A DNA stretch of 13,321 bases, taken from positions 1 through 13,321 of the forward strand of contig JAMCSN010000036.1 of assembly GCA_023381535.1 (NCBI GenBank), given 5' to 3'. This DNA is from Bacteroidota bacterium (GTDB lineage: Bacteria > Bacteroidota > Ignavibacteria > Ignavibacteriales > Melioribacteraceae). Below are positions 1 through 8,002 of this stretch, piece after piece; the stretch's first letter is position 1, and each line of letters begins with the position of its first letter. The translations under genes were made by a program, and so were the position numbers. The notes under the pieces are model-generated. The model was not told the origin of the DNA, searched no databases, and saw only the letters and a program-made list of their open reading frames with translations.

Positions 1-162
1 TCTAATGATTGCGACAGTTTCAATTTTTTCCGAACTCAAGCGGAGATTATTGGCTGCGGCTACTACGCATTGTATTATGTACTGTTTAGCCAGATCCAAT
101 TTTTTTTCTGATGTCTGGGAACGATTAGTGATTAAATTTTTGCTTGCTAAATGTAATGAATT
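1..162 (-). other. Possible edge-truncated reading frame, minus strand
   Basis: The minus strand is open from just after a TAA at 163-165 to the window edge (54 codons). The part from about position 99 onward reads like a soluble helical protein, with stretches such as LDLAKQYIIQ and NNLRLSSEKIETV. There is no ATG. The only plausible start is TTG at 97-99, and it has no Shine-Dalgarno sequence. Two plus-strand frames are also open across the same bases, so this could be chance, a decayed remnant, or the 5' end of a divergent gene continuing off the left edge. The function is not recognised. Confidence 0.2.
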
Positions 163-195
163 TTACAGATTATTTTCAGAACCATAAATACCCGG

Positions 196-224
196 TTGAA
201 GCTAAGAACCGAATGAATTATATG
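196..224 (+). promoter_or_regulatory. Candidate sigma70-type promoter for the VWA/AAA+ pair
   Basis: TTGAAG at 196-201 and TATATG at 219-224 are separated by 17 nt and lie about 45 nt upstream of the VWA start. Each box matches 4 of 6 consensus bases. AT-rich DNA gives such matches by chance, so this is only a candidate. It is the best-spaced pair I see in the 267-nt leader. Confidence 0.28.
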
Positions 225-267
225 AACTTTCCGCTTCGAATCATAGTTTATAAAGGAAAAAATTCGC

Positions 268-1368
268 ATGATTGGCTATCGATTTTCCGAATACATTCCT
301 TCCTCTTCCGGCGGGAATGCCTTTGAACAACTGCTGAATATTTTTATGCAGCTTTTAAATATCACTGCCGGCGATGTAGCTCAATCATTAAATATCTTGA
401 ACGACCTTGATAGGAAATACAATCTTACCGGTGATGAATACGGCATCGGCGATTTTATTCAAGACTTGAAGGACAAAGGATATGTTAAAGAAGAAGAGAA
501 TGGCAATGGCAATTTTGTTATCACATCGAAAACGGAACAGCAAATACGCCGCCGGTCTTTAGAAGAAATATTTTCAAAACTGAAAAAGACCGACCAAGGC
601 AGTCATCAAACTCCCTTTTCCGGAGAAGGTGACGAAAGAACCGCCGACCGACGGGACTATCAGTTTGGGGACGCACTTGATCAGATTGACATGACGGCTT
701 CGATTAAGAATTCGCAGATCAAACATGGACTGAATGATTTCAAACTAACCGAAGATAATCTTGAAGTTGAAGAACGGGATTATAAAACTTCCACCTCAAC
801 AGTTCTGATGATCGACATTTCACACTCGATGATACTTTACGGTGAAGATAGAATTACTCCGGCAAAGAAAGTTGCCATGGCTTTATCGGAACTGATTACA
901 ACGCAATACCCCAAAGACACGCTTGATATAATTGTCTTTGGCGATGATGCAAGACCGATTGAGATAAAAGACCTTCCGTATTTGCAAGTCGGACCGTTTC
1001 ATACAAATACAGTAGCCGGTTTGGAACTTGCAACCGACATTTTGAGAAGAAAGAAAACTAAGAACAAACAAATTTTTATGATAACCGACGGCAAACCGAC
1101 GTGTTTGAAACTCGGCATCAAATACTACAGAAACAGTTTCGGATTGGATCGTAAGATTGTGAACAAAACTCTTGATCAAGCAGCAAGATGCAAAAAATTA
1201 GGAATTACAATCACAACTTTTATGATTGCGCGCGACCCATACCTCCGCCAGTTTGTACACGAGTTCACAAAAGTTAATCAGGGCAGAGCATACTACAGCG
1301 GACTCGGCGGATTGGGTGAATTCATGTTTGAGGATTTTGTCCGCAACCGCCGAAAAACCTTAAGATAA
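268..1368 (+). CDS. VWA-domain protein, partner of the MoxR-like ATPase
   Basis: This 366-aa cytosolic protein has no signal peptide or membrane segment. Residues 1-110 form an uncharacterised helical N-terminal part. A charged linker (about 108-175, rich in D, E, R and K) leads into a von Willebrand A domain at about 177-345. The metal-ion-dependent adhesion site looks complete: D183-x-S185-x-S187 (DISHS), a Thr near 246-248 (HTNT) and D274 in ITDGKPT. Proteins of this type usually work with an AAA+ ATPase, as in ChlD/ChlI, CoxE/CoxD or ViaA/RavA, where the VWA protein binds substrate or couples ATPase action to a target. Here the ATPase gene follows 9 nt downstream. The start is ATG with AAAGGA about 10 nt upstream. 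The target is unknown, and annotation as a magnesium chelatase subunit would be over-specific because no chlorophyll or cobalamin genes are nearby. Confidence 0.85.
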   Translation: MIGYRFSEYIPSSSGGNAFEQLLNIFMQLLNITAGDVAQSLNILNDLDRKYNLTGDEYGIGDFIQDLKDKGYVKEEENGNGNFVITSKTEQQIRRRSLEEIFSKLKKTDQGSHQTPFSGEGDERTADRRDYQFGDALDQIDMTASIKNSQIKHGLNDFKLTEDNLEVEERDYKTSTSTVLMIDISHSMILYGEDRITPAKKVAMALSELITTQYPKDTLDIIVFGDDARPIEIKDLPYLQVGPFHTNTVAGLELATDILRRKKTKNKQIFMITDGKPTCLKLGIKYYRNSFGLDRKIVNKTLDQAARCKKLGITITTFMIARDPYLRQFVHEFTKVNQGRAYYSGLGGLGEFMFEDFVRNRRKTLR

Positions 1369-1377
1369 AGGGATGAA

Positions 1378-2886
1378 ATGATGCTTCACAATTTTGAAAA
1401 AATAAAAACGTTCGGTGAATTGAAAAGAAGCGGTTACCGTTCCGTTCATATCAAGGACGAGATGCGAAACAATCTCATCGAAATTCTGAAGAATAAAAAG
1501 AGCTCGTTCGATAAAATCATCGGTTACGATGAAACGGTAATTCCGGATATTCAAACTGCAATCCTTTCACGGCACAACATTATTCTTCTCGGTTTGCGCG
1601 GACAAGCGAAGACAAAAATCGCCCGGTTGATGGTGAATCTGCTGGATGAGTTTATTCCAATTATTGAAGGTTCTGAATTGAACGACGACCCGTTTCACCC
1701 TCTCTCAAGATTCGGGAAAGATAAGATTGCCGAACTTGGCGACGAGACGCCGATTTCGTGGATTAGCCGCGACGAAAGGTACACTGAGAAACTCGCAACG
1801 CCGGACGTAACGATTGCCGATTTGATCGGTGATGTTGACCCGATAAAAGCTGCGTCTCTCAAACTTCCCTATTCAGATGAAAGAGTAATTCATTTCGGAT
1901 TGATACCTCGTTCGCACCGCGGAATTTTTGTGATTAACGAATTGCCCGATCTTCAGGCGCGTATTCAAGTTGCGCTCTTCAATATTCTTCAAGAGAAAGA
2001 TGTTCAAATCCGGGGATTCAAAATCCGTTTGCCGTTGGATGTTCAGTTTGTTTTCACTGCAAATCCCGAGGACTATACCAATAGAGGATCGATCGTAACA
2101 CCGCTGAAAGATAGAATTGATTCTCAAATATTAACTCACTATCCTAAAACAATTTCTGTTTCCAAAAGCATAACTGCGCAAGAAGCAAAAATTGCCGACC
2201 ATCAGAATGAAAGAGTTTTTGTACCGGAACTTATCAAAGACATAATTGAACAGATCGCGTTTGAAGCCAGATCAAGCGAGTTCGTCGATTCGAAAAGTGG
2301 TATCTCGGCACGGCTAACAATTTCGGCACTGGAAAATATTGTAAGCTTCGCCGAAAGACGGCTTCTAATTAACAACGAGTCCAAAACTGTGGTAAGAATT
2401 TCGGATTTGATCGGCGTAATTCCATCCATCACCGGAAAAGTAGAATTGGTTTACGAAGGCGAGCAGGAAGGCCCTTACAAAGTAGCAAACATTTTGATTG
2501 GGAAAGCAATCAAATCCCAGTTCATAAATTATTTTCCGAATCCAGACAATCTAAAAAAGAAGAACGGTGTAAATCCATATTCTCCTATCGTTAACTGGTT
2601 TGCAAAGGGACAAACTGTTGATCTGCTTGCCAAACTTAACGGTAAAGAATATAAAACAATTCTTTGCTCCGTCATCGGTCTAAAAGAATTGATTGATAGA
2701 ACGTTCAGAAATCTTGATGAAGAGGACAAACTTTTGTTCATGGAATTTCTCTTGCATGGTCTCGCAGAGTTTTCGATGTTAAGCAAGTTTCATTTGGAAA
2801 GCGGCATACAGTTTAAGGACATGATGAGCAGTATGTTAAACTCTATCGACAACATCGAGATAGATGAAGAGGAATCTTTTCAGTAG
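1378..2886 (+). CDS. MoxR/Mg-chelatase-like AAA+ ATPase
   Basis: This 502-aa soluble ATPase belongs to the helix-2-insert (MoxR / Mg-chelatase ChlI-like) side of AAA+. Walker A is GLRGQAKT (72-79); Ala before the Lys is usual in MoxR proteins. The Walker B region reads GIFVINELPDL (182-192), with Asn187 where the canonical Asp sits and Glu188 kept. Sensor 1 is FTANPEDYTNRG (N229), and an arginine-finger candidate is R246 in TPLKDR. The C-terminal 200 residues carry the lid helices and an uncharacterised tail with an acidic end. It is co-directional with the upstream VWA gene, 9 nt away, with AAGGGAT before a double ATG; the second ATG (1381) would work equally well. I infer that the two proteins form an ATP-driven remodelling or metal-insertion complex. 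The gene is often labelled magnesium chelatase in databases, but nothing here supports that substrate. Confidence 0.85.
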   Translation: MMLHNFEKIKTFGELKRSGYRSVHIKDEMRNNLIEILKNKKSSFDKIIGYDETVIPDIQTAILSRHNIILLGLRGQAKTKIARLMVNLLDEFIPIIEGSELNDDPFHPLSRFGKDKIAELGDETPISWISRDERYTEKLATPDVTIADLIGDVDPIKAASLKLPYSDERVIHFGLIPRSHRGIFVINELPDLQARIQVALFNILQEKDVQIRGFKIRLPLDVQFVFTANPEDYTNRGSIVTPLKDRIDSQILTHYPKTISVSKSITAQEAKIADHQNERVFVPELIKDIIEQIAFEARSSEFVDSKSGISARLTISALENIVSFAERRLLINNESKTVVRISDLIGVIPSITGKVELVYEGEQEGPYKVANILIGKAIKSQFINYFPNPDNLKKKNGVNPYSPIVNWFAKGQTVDLLAKLNGKEYKTILCSVIGLKELIDRTFRNLDEEDKLLFMEFLLHGLAEFSMLSKFHLESGIQFKDMMSSMLNSIDNIEIDEEESFQ

Positions 2887-2899
2887 GCAATTATAAAAT

Positions 2900-2941
2900 C
2901 GGGTAATCTTTATAACACATTAGAATCAAAAAGATTACCCG
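2900..2941. terminator. Bidirectional hairpin terminator between convergent genes
   Basis: CGGGTAATCTTT at 2900-2911 and AAAGATTACCCG at 2930-2941 are perfect 12-bp complements with an 18-nt loop. They lie between the AAA+ stop (2886) and the transporter stop (2968). Read on the minus strand, the stem is followed by an AT-rich stretch (ATTTTATAATT), a fair tail for intrinsic termination. The plus-strand side has only a weak T-rich tail. The placement suits termination of both converging transcripts. Confidence 0.75.
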
Positions 2942-2967
2942 TTATACTTCAATAAATCTGTCGTTTG

Positions 2968-4533
2968 TTAGCTCTCGTGTTTCGTCTTAAAACCTTTCAT
3001 CATCCATTTCCGCGCTAGTATCAATCCTATAGGAGTTGCTATCGCAATGAATCCATAAATCAGCCACATTGTTTCCGTATGCATCTGCGATGGCGGTGTA
3101 TCAACCGGACAATAGTGCATTAAGAACCATCCGGAATACAGACTCGTAATAACCTTTGTCAAGAACCATGGGAATTGTCCAATGCCCATGTAAATTCCGG
3201 TCATATTTTTCGGTGCTATTTCCGCAACCCACTGCAAAAATCTAGGTTGCCACATAGCTTCGCCGATCGTCATAATGATTATATAAGCCACAAGAGTATC
3301 AAAATTGGGACCTAATGCTAAAATAAATGTTGGTGAAGCCATAACAAATGTTCCAATAATCATCATTGTATAGGTATTCTTTTTAGAGGTCAGTGCTGCA
3401 ACCATCGGTGCTAATATGAATATCAAGATTGGATTGAGATTTACAAAGAATTCAAAATTGTCCTGAACAAATCCATTGAACGCTCTGCTGGTATATTGTG
3501 GAATGGTCAGCCAATTATGAGCAAACAGTGTCTGCACCGGAATCAATATGAAAATAAAATATAAAAACCGGCGGTCTCTAAGAGGAAAGTTTTTGAAATA
3601 AAATTTCATTTTTTCTTTTGCAGTCATCTTCGAAAGTTCGTCATCATCTTCAATTTGTTTTTCACCTCTTTCGGCGCTTGCATCGGCAATCGCTTTCTCC
3701 ACTGCTTTCTTGGTCATTATGAAATAGACAACGGCGATTCCGGCAACAGTTAATGCAACATAAACCCAAAAGACTCCCAGAATGCTTGTTGCTCTTCGAA
3801 CAGGGGGTGAAATCAATCCGGGTAAATAACCGCCGAGATTCATCAATCCGTACAACATTGCATAACCCATTGCGGCGGTGTTTTCATTTGTAAATTTTTT
3901 CACTGCTGCATAAGCTGCCGGCTGATAAATTCCGTATCCCAAAACAATTCCTAAAATGCCGAGCATTGCATATATGTGAGCACCTCCCCACAATCCGGGC
4001 GCTCCTAAATGCGGAGCTACAGAAAGCAGAATTCGTCCGACAAACATGAACGATAGTGCGTAGAGAAGCGCTTTACGGACACCAATCCAATCAACCATTG
4101 CACCCAAGAAAAGCATACTTAACGTAATACCGGCAGTTAAAATACCTACCATGTTTCCAGCGCGTATGTCATCAAGTTTTGTGTAATCATTAAAATAAAT
4201 AGCGAGTAGCCCCAGCACACCAAAATAAGTTAATCCTTCAAGAGTGTAAGAAATGTTTAGCCCGACAAGTGCACGCGATGTATGCATCAAATCTATGAAT
4301 GGCTGTGTTATTTCATTAATAACATTGCCGAATGGTGTAACGCTTTCAGCGGCAACATTTTTCCTGCTCATAATAAATAACGAAATGATTACGGCTATCG
4401 GCGGCAAAACTAAAGCTACGACAAACATCAAAATCCCATTGAAACCCTTCCTAATAGCAAGTCTGGATGTTCCCAAAAGAATAACGAAGTACAAGATGAG
4501 AGCCAGACCTACATAGACAATTGTTAAATCCAT
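2968..4533 (-). CDS. MFS transporter, POT-like
   Basis: This is a 521-aa integral inner-membrane protein. After two extra N-terminal membrane segments (about 5-25 and 33-56) comes a typical major facilitator core. MFS motif A is recognisable as GAMVDWIGVRK (144-154) between TM2 and TM3 of the core. A charged cytoplasmic linker (about 274-318, with EDDDE) divides the two six-helix halves. The segment around 199-240 (GYGIYQPAAY, then NLGGYLPG) recalls the proton-dependent oligopeptide (POT) branch, but substrate cannot be read from the sequence. The ATG start is supported by AAGGTG four bases upstream. It lies 21 nt after murB and is probably the last gene of the operon, ending at the hairpin. 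Peptide or muropeptide uptake would fit its place next to murB but is only a guess. Confidence 0.8.
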   Translation of the reverse strand: MDLTIVYVGLALILYFVILLGTSRLAIRKGFNGILMFVVALVLPPIAVIISLFIMSRKNVAAESVTPFGNVINEITQPFIDLMHTSRALVGLNISYTLEGLTYFGVLGLLAIYFNDYTKLDDIRAGNMVGILTAGITLSMLFLGAMVDWIGVRKALLYALSFMFVGRILLSVAPHLGAPGLWGGAHIYAMLGILGIVLGYGIYQPAAYAAVKKFTNENTAAMGYAMLYGLMNLGGYLPGLISPPVRRATSILGVFWVYVALTVAGIAVVYFIMTKKAVEKAIADASAERGEKQIEDDDELSKMTAKEKMKFYFKNFPLRDRRFLYFIFILIPVQTLFAHNWLTIPQYTSRAFNGFVQDNFEFFVNLNPILIFILAPMVAALTSKKNTYTMMIIGTFVMASPTFILALGPNFDTLVAYIIIMTIGEAMWQPRFLQWVAEIAPKNMTGIYMGIGQFPWFLTKVITSLYSGWFLMHYCPVDTPPSQMHTETMWLIYGFIAIATPIGLILARKWMMKGFKTKHES

Positions 4534-4554
4534 AATTCACCTTTGATAAGTTGA

Positions 4555-5571
4555 TTAGATTATGTTCACTTCAGGAGTTAATTTTATTCCAAACTTTGTA
4601 TGTACCGCTTGAACAATTTGTTCCGCAAAATTGACAATCTCAATTCCATCGGCACTGCCAAAGTTGACAATCACCAAGGCTTGCTTGTTATATGTTCCGA
4701 CTTTACCGCTCTTCTTTCCTTTGAATCCACATTTTTCAATCAACCATCCCGCGGGAATTTTATATGAATGCTCATCGACCTTGAAAAAGACTAGATCGCT
4801 AAAGGTTTTCTTCAATTCAGAAAATTTCTTGTTATCAACCTCCGGATTTTTGAAAAAGCTTCCCGCATTGCCCAGCTTGGAAGGATCGGGCAGTTTACTC
4901 ATTCGAATTCGCTTCACCAGATCGCTGACTTCTTTAATGATAATCTCCGCACTTTTCTTTTTCTGAACGAAGTCTTGAAACGCGCGGTAGTTCAAGTCAA
5001 AACTCTTTTCTTTTTTTAGTTTCAACGTGATATTTGAAATGAGGAATTTATTTTTCAACTCATTCTTGAATACACTGTTACGGTAGCCAAAGCGGCACTG
5101 TTTATTTTGGAATGTAACTTTCTCTTTTGTTTCCAAATTAAAGCCTTCAACCGATTCGAGCACATCTTTCAGTTCAACGCCGTACGCACCAATGTTTTGT
5201 ATCGGCGCTGCGCCTACAGTTCCGGGTATTAATGACAAATTTTCGATTCCGTAATATTCTTTATCCACGCAAAACGTAACCAGGTCATCCCATGATTCGC
5301 CGGCTTGAGCGTTCACAAAAACAAACTCCGCGTTTTCGTCAACCACTTTGATTCCTTTAGAGATTAACTTTACAACAATACCGTCGTAGTTTTTTGTGAA
5401 GAGGATATTGCTGCCTTCTCCCAAAATTAAAACGGGAAGTTTCTGAAATTCTTTTTGTGAAGTTAATTCAAAAATTTGTTCGGCAGATTCAAGCTCTGCA
5501 TAGAATCGCGCGCTTACATCTATTTTAAACGTGTTAAAATTCTTTAACGAAAAATTTTCTTTAACAATCAT
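4555..5571 (-). CDS. murB: UDP-N-acetylenolpyruvoylglucosamine reductase (MurB, type I)
   Basis: This cytosolic flavoenzyme reduces UDP-GlcNAc-enolpyruvate to UDP-MurNAc with NADPH, the second committed step of peptidoglycan precursor synthesis. At 338 aa it matches the E. coli type I enzyme (about 340). The FAD-binding region shows ILGEGSNILFT (49-59) and NLSLIPGTVGAAPIQNIGAYG (111-131). The catalytic set is visible: Arg164 in FGYRNS, Ser238 in NAGSFFKNP (the proton donor in characterised MurB) and Glu334 in the C-terminal LTPEVNII. The type I loop is present. The gene starts at ATG, 15 nt after the comEC stop, with GGGAT upstream, and the transporter follows 21 nt on, consistent with one operon. 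It appears intact. Confidence 0.96.
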   Translation of the reverse strand: MIVKENFSLKNFNTFKIDVSARFYAELESAEQIFELTSQKEFQKLPVLILGEGSNILFTKNYDGIVVKLISKGIKVVDENAEFVFVNAQAGESWDDLVTFCVDKEYYGIENLSLIPGTVGAAPIQNIGAYGVELKDVLESVEGFNLETKEKVTFQNKQCRFGYRNSVFKNELKNKFLISNITLKLKKEKSFDLNYRAFQDFVQKKKSAEIIIKEVSDLVKRIRMSKLPDPSKLGNAGSFFKNPEVDNKKFSELKKTFSDLVFFKVDEHSYKIPAGWLIEKCGFKGKKSGKVGTYNKQALVIVNFGSADGIEIVNFAEQIVQAVHTKFGIKLTPEVNII

Positions 5572-5586
5572 TCGATATCCCGAATC

Positions 5587-6627
5587 CTACAATTGAATTT
5601 TAGCTTCTCTAAGACGCCAATCAATTTGATTAATTTTTTCTCCGTCCGAACTAAGCAGAACAGCTCCATGTTTATCAGTTCTCAAAATTTTGGCGCCGGC
5701 TTGGTCAAGTTTCTGAATCGTCTCCGTATTAGGATGCTTGAATTTATTCATCACCCCAGCGCTTATTACTGCGAATGACGGATGAACTTGAGCGAGAAAT
5801 TGATCACCGGTGCTGGTTCTGCTGCCGTGATGACCGACGAGCAAAACATCGGACGCGAGAAATTTTCCGTATTCATTTAAGTAATTCTCTTCGATCTTAA
5901 TGCTTGCATCTCCAGTCAGCAAAATTGAATTCTTGCCATACACTATTTTGACAATGCCACTTTTGTCATTTGAACTGACCGGTGGCGGATAATTATTTAA
6001 TGCATCGTTCAAAACATAAAGACGGGCGTTTCCTATTGCAAATTTTTCTTTTGAAAAATATTTGAACGGAACATCATAACCCTTGAGCAGTTTTTCGAAA
6101 TCTCTTTCAAGAAACGAAGATGTATCTGCTTCCGGTTTGAGAATCTGTTTAACCCTTTGATTCTTCACTAACGAAATAAATCCTCCGGAATGATCCGAAT
6201 CTATATGCGATACGATGCCGTAATCAATCTGATCAATACCGAGTTTGTCCAATAAAGGGATTAGAATTCTCTCGCCGTTATCGAAGTAAGCCGTTGAATT
6301 ACCGGCATCGATTAATGCGGTCTCACCATTTGGAAACTTAACCAGTATTGCGTTCCCCTGTCCGACATCAACAGCCATTATGGATAATTCATTTCGCGGC
6401 ATCAGTTCATAATTATCTAACCGCATGAGAACCAACATGAGCATCACGGTGAATACCGACGCCACCGCTTTTGCCCGAACGTTTGCAAATGTTTTGATAA
6501 TATATCCAACCATGATAATAGCCAGATAAAATATGATAGCGTCGTAAGCACTGAATTGATTAAACGAGATGTAAGAAAAACTTTTATTCCCAAGTAACTG
6601 GACGCACTTATACATAAAGTAAGTCAA
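5587..6627 (-). CDS. comEC: ComEC C-terminal half (beta-lactamase-fold domain), frameshift-separated
   Basis: This is the 3' part of the DNA-uptake channel gene comEC/rec2. It encodes the last transmembrane segments (about 28-70) and a periplasmic metallo-beta-lactamase-fold domain. The domain shows VDVGQGNA (87-94), SHIDSDHSGG (140-149, metal ligands H141, D143, D145 and H146), LTGD (237-240) and HHGS (266-269). The nominal start is TTG at 6627 with no good ribosome site, so independent translation is doubtful. The frame is in fact open further upstream to about 6684, where it encodes a hydrophobic stretch (AISNFLGIVFG) that continues the N-terminal half naturally. Joined, the two halves give about 804 aa, normal for full-length ComEC. 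It overlaps the 5' half by 20 nt in another frame. It is either a true pseudogene or a sequence error. Confidence 0.85.
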   Translation of the reverse strand: MTYFMYKCVQLLGNKSFSYISFNQFSAYDAIIFYLAIIMVGYIIKTFANVRAKAVASVFTVMLMLVLMRLDNYELMPRNELSIMAVDVGQGNAILVKFPNGETALIDAGNSTAYFDNGERILIPLLDKLGIDQIDYGIVSHIDSDHSGGFISLVKNQRVKQILKPEADTSSFLERDFEKLLKGYDVPFKYFSKEKFAIGNARLYVLNDALNNYPPPVSSNDKSGIVKIVYGKNSILLTGDASIKIEENYLNEYGKFLASDVLLVGHHGSRTSTGDQFLAQVHPSFAVISAGVMNKFKHPNTETIQKLDQAGAKILRTDKHGAVLLSSDGEKINQIDWRLREAKIQL

Positions 6628-8002
6628 CAGTTCGCTCGCAGATCCAAAAACAATTCCTAAAAAATTTGAAATTGCACCTAATAGCTACAGTCAAAATTCC
6701 TAAACCAACAATAGCGCCGGATACTGGAATTACAATAACGTTAGCAAATAATGCCGAGACCGATAGTCGATGGAAATAAGTCAATGTAAACGGAAGAGTT
6801 CCTAATTGAGCAGCAATCGAAGTAACGCTAAATAGCGCAAACCATTTCAAAGCACTAGGACGGATATTGAGCCCATCAACAAATTTCTTCAGTGGAGGAT
6901 AAATTAGAATAAGTGAAAGTATTGCCGAGAAAGAAAGTTGAAAACTTGGATTAAACATTTCTTTTGGACTGATAAGAAGAATAACAAGCGCACTTAACGA
7001 CAAAGAATTCAAACTATTATATTCTCTGCCGGTTGCAGGTGCCGCTAAAAGAGCAAATGCCATTACTGTTGATCTGAACACCGGTGAATCCGCACCCGTT
7101 ATGATCAGATAGAACAGTAAACCGAGAAATGTTAAAGTGTATCTGGTAAAAATATTGAACCGGTTAAACACTACGAGAAAGATCAAAACCACGAAACCGA
7201 CGTGCAGCCCGGAAACTGATAGGACATGAACCACCCCAGCGTTAATAAAGAAATCATTGATTTGATAATCGATCATGCTTCGATCTGCGAGAATTAATCC
7301 TCGAAGCAGCGCAGCAGTAGTCTTGTTGTGAAGCGCGGTAATTCTTTCATCAATAGACTTTCTAATTTCAAAAATAGCGTTCTTGAAATAAGAAATTTCT
7401 TGCGAGACAACTTTTACACTGTCGGCATGATACACAGAAACAATTCCGCTAATACTTTTCGCTGATAGGTACTGCTGATAATCAAATTCGCCCGGATTTC
7501 TTTCGTCTCTCGGTCGCTGCAATGTTCCGGTTAACTTTATTTTATTCCCCACTCTCAGTTCATTGAAAAGTTTTTCTATCTTTTCATTATCATCATAAAC
7601 TGAGCATAGGAAATTAAATTTACCTCTAAACAAATTTCCTTTTGAGTAAACCGAATCACATTCTAAGGTAAAGTTGATTCTGCCTTGCCGTTTCATATCA
7701 ATTTTTTCAGCAGTGCCACTAATCTTCGCTTCAGAATATTTTGGCTCCGGGAACGGATATACATATTGTTTCTGTGTAAATGCAGAATAATAAGTTGAGC
7801 CGAATAAAATAACTGCTGCAATGACAATAAAATTTTTGAGAGCTATTGCTTTGTCACGCGCGAGTAGTGAATGAACAACTGCGGCAAATGTTGCAGCCAA
7901 AATTAGAACGAAGAGAAATATGTAAGTGAGGTGTAATATGGATTGGAGTACGATTCCGACTATAAAAAGAATTACAAATTTTATGAGCGGATAATCATTC
8001 AT
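6608..8002 (-). CDS. comEC: ComEC N-terminal half (DUF4131 and Competence domains), frameshifted near its end
   Basis: This is the 5' part of comEC, the inner-membrane channel that carries single-stranded DNA into the cytoplasm in natural transformation. The order is N-terminal membrane helices (about 5-70), a periplasmic OB-like DUF4131 region (about 85-200), then the multi-helix Competence domain. That domain carries the signature VLSVSGLHVG (260-269) and GADSPVFRSTVMA (303-315). After about residue 441 the frame changes character: the last 23 residues (beginning RCNFKFFRNCF) are polar and unlike a transmembrane helix. The correct continuation lies one base over. The ATG overlaps the stop of the preceding phosphatase-fold gene by 8 nt (ATGAATGA), so translation is probably coupled. 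Domains and start are well supported; the C-terminus is not genuine. Confidence 0.87.
   Translation of the reverse strand: MNDYPLIKFVILFIVGIVLQSILHLTYIFLFVLILAATFAAVVHSLLARDKAIALKNFIVIAAVILFGSTYYSAFTQKQYVYPFPEPKYSEAKISGTAEKIDMKRQGRINFTLECDSVYSKGNLFRGKFNFLCSVYDDNEKIEKLFNELRVGNKIKLTGTLQRPRDERNPGEFDYQQYLSAKSISGIVSVYHADSVKVVSQEISYFKNAIFEIRKSIDERITALHNKTTAALLRGLILADRSMIDYQINDFFINAGVVHVLSVSGLHVGFVVLIFLVVFNRFNIFTRYTLTFLGLLFYLIITGADSPVFRSTVMAFALLAAPATGREYNSLNSLSLSALVILLISPKEMFNPSFQLSFSAILSLILIYPPLKKFVDGLNIRPSALKWFALFSVTSIAAQLGTLPFTLTYFHRLSVSALFANVIVIPVSGAIVGLGILTVAIRCNFKFFRNCFWICERTVDLLYV

Noticed and set aside
5..326. Two overlapping 60-aa plus-strand frames at the left end
   Set aside because: Neither has a good ribosome site. 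The second runs into the VWA gene out of frame, and the translations are irregular and low in expected protein character.
883..1179. 98-aa minus-strand frame inside the VWA gene
   Set aside because: It is antisense to the conserved VWA domain core, whose motifs are intact on the plus strand.
1378..2886. Calling the VWA/AAA+ pair a magnesium or cobalt chelatase
   Set aside because: No large chelatase subunit and no tetrapyrrole biosynthesis genes are in the window, and the domain pair alone is shared by several unrelated systems.
4253..4966. Plus-strand frames of 87 and 111 aa opposite the transporter and murB
   Set aside because: They are mirror frames of well-conserved genes, with no ribosome sites.
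6608..6687. Programmed +1 frameshifting in comEC
   Set aside because: A T6 run is present, but there is no typical +1 signal (slow codon or stop directly at the shift site with an upstream stimulatory Shine-Dalgarno), and comEC is not known to me to be recoded. Mutation or sequence error is simpler.
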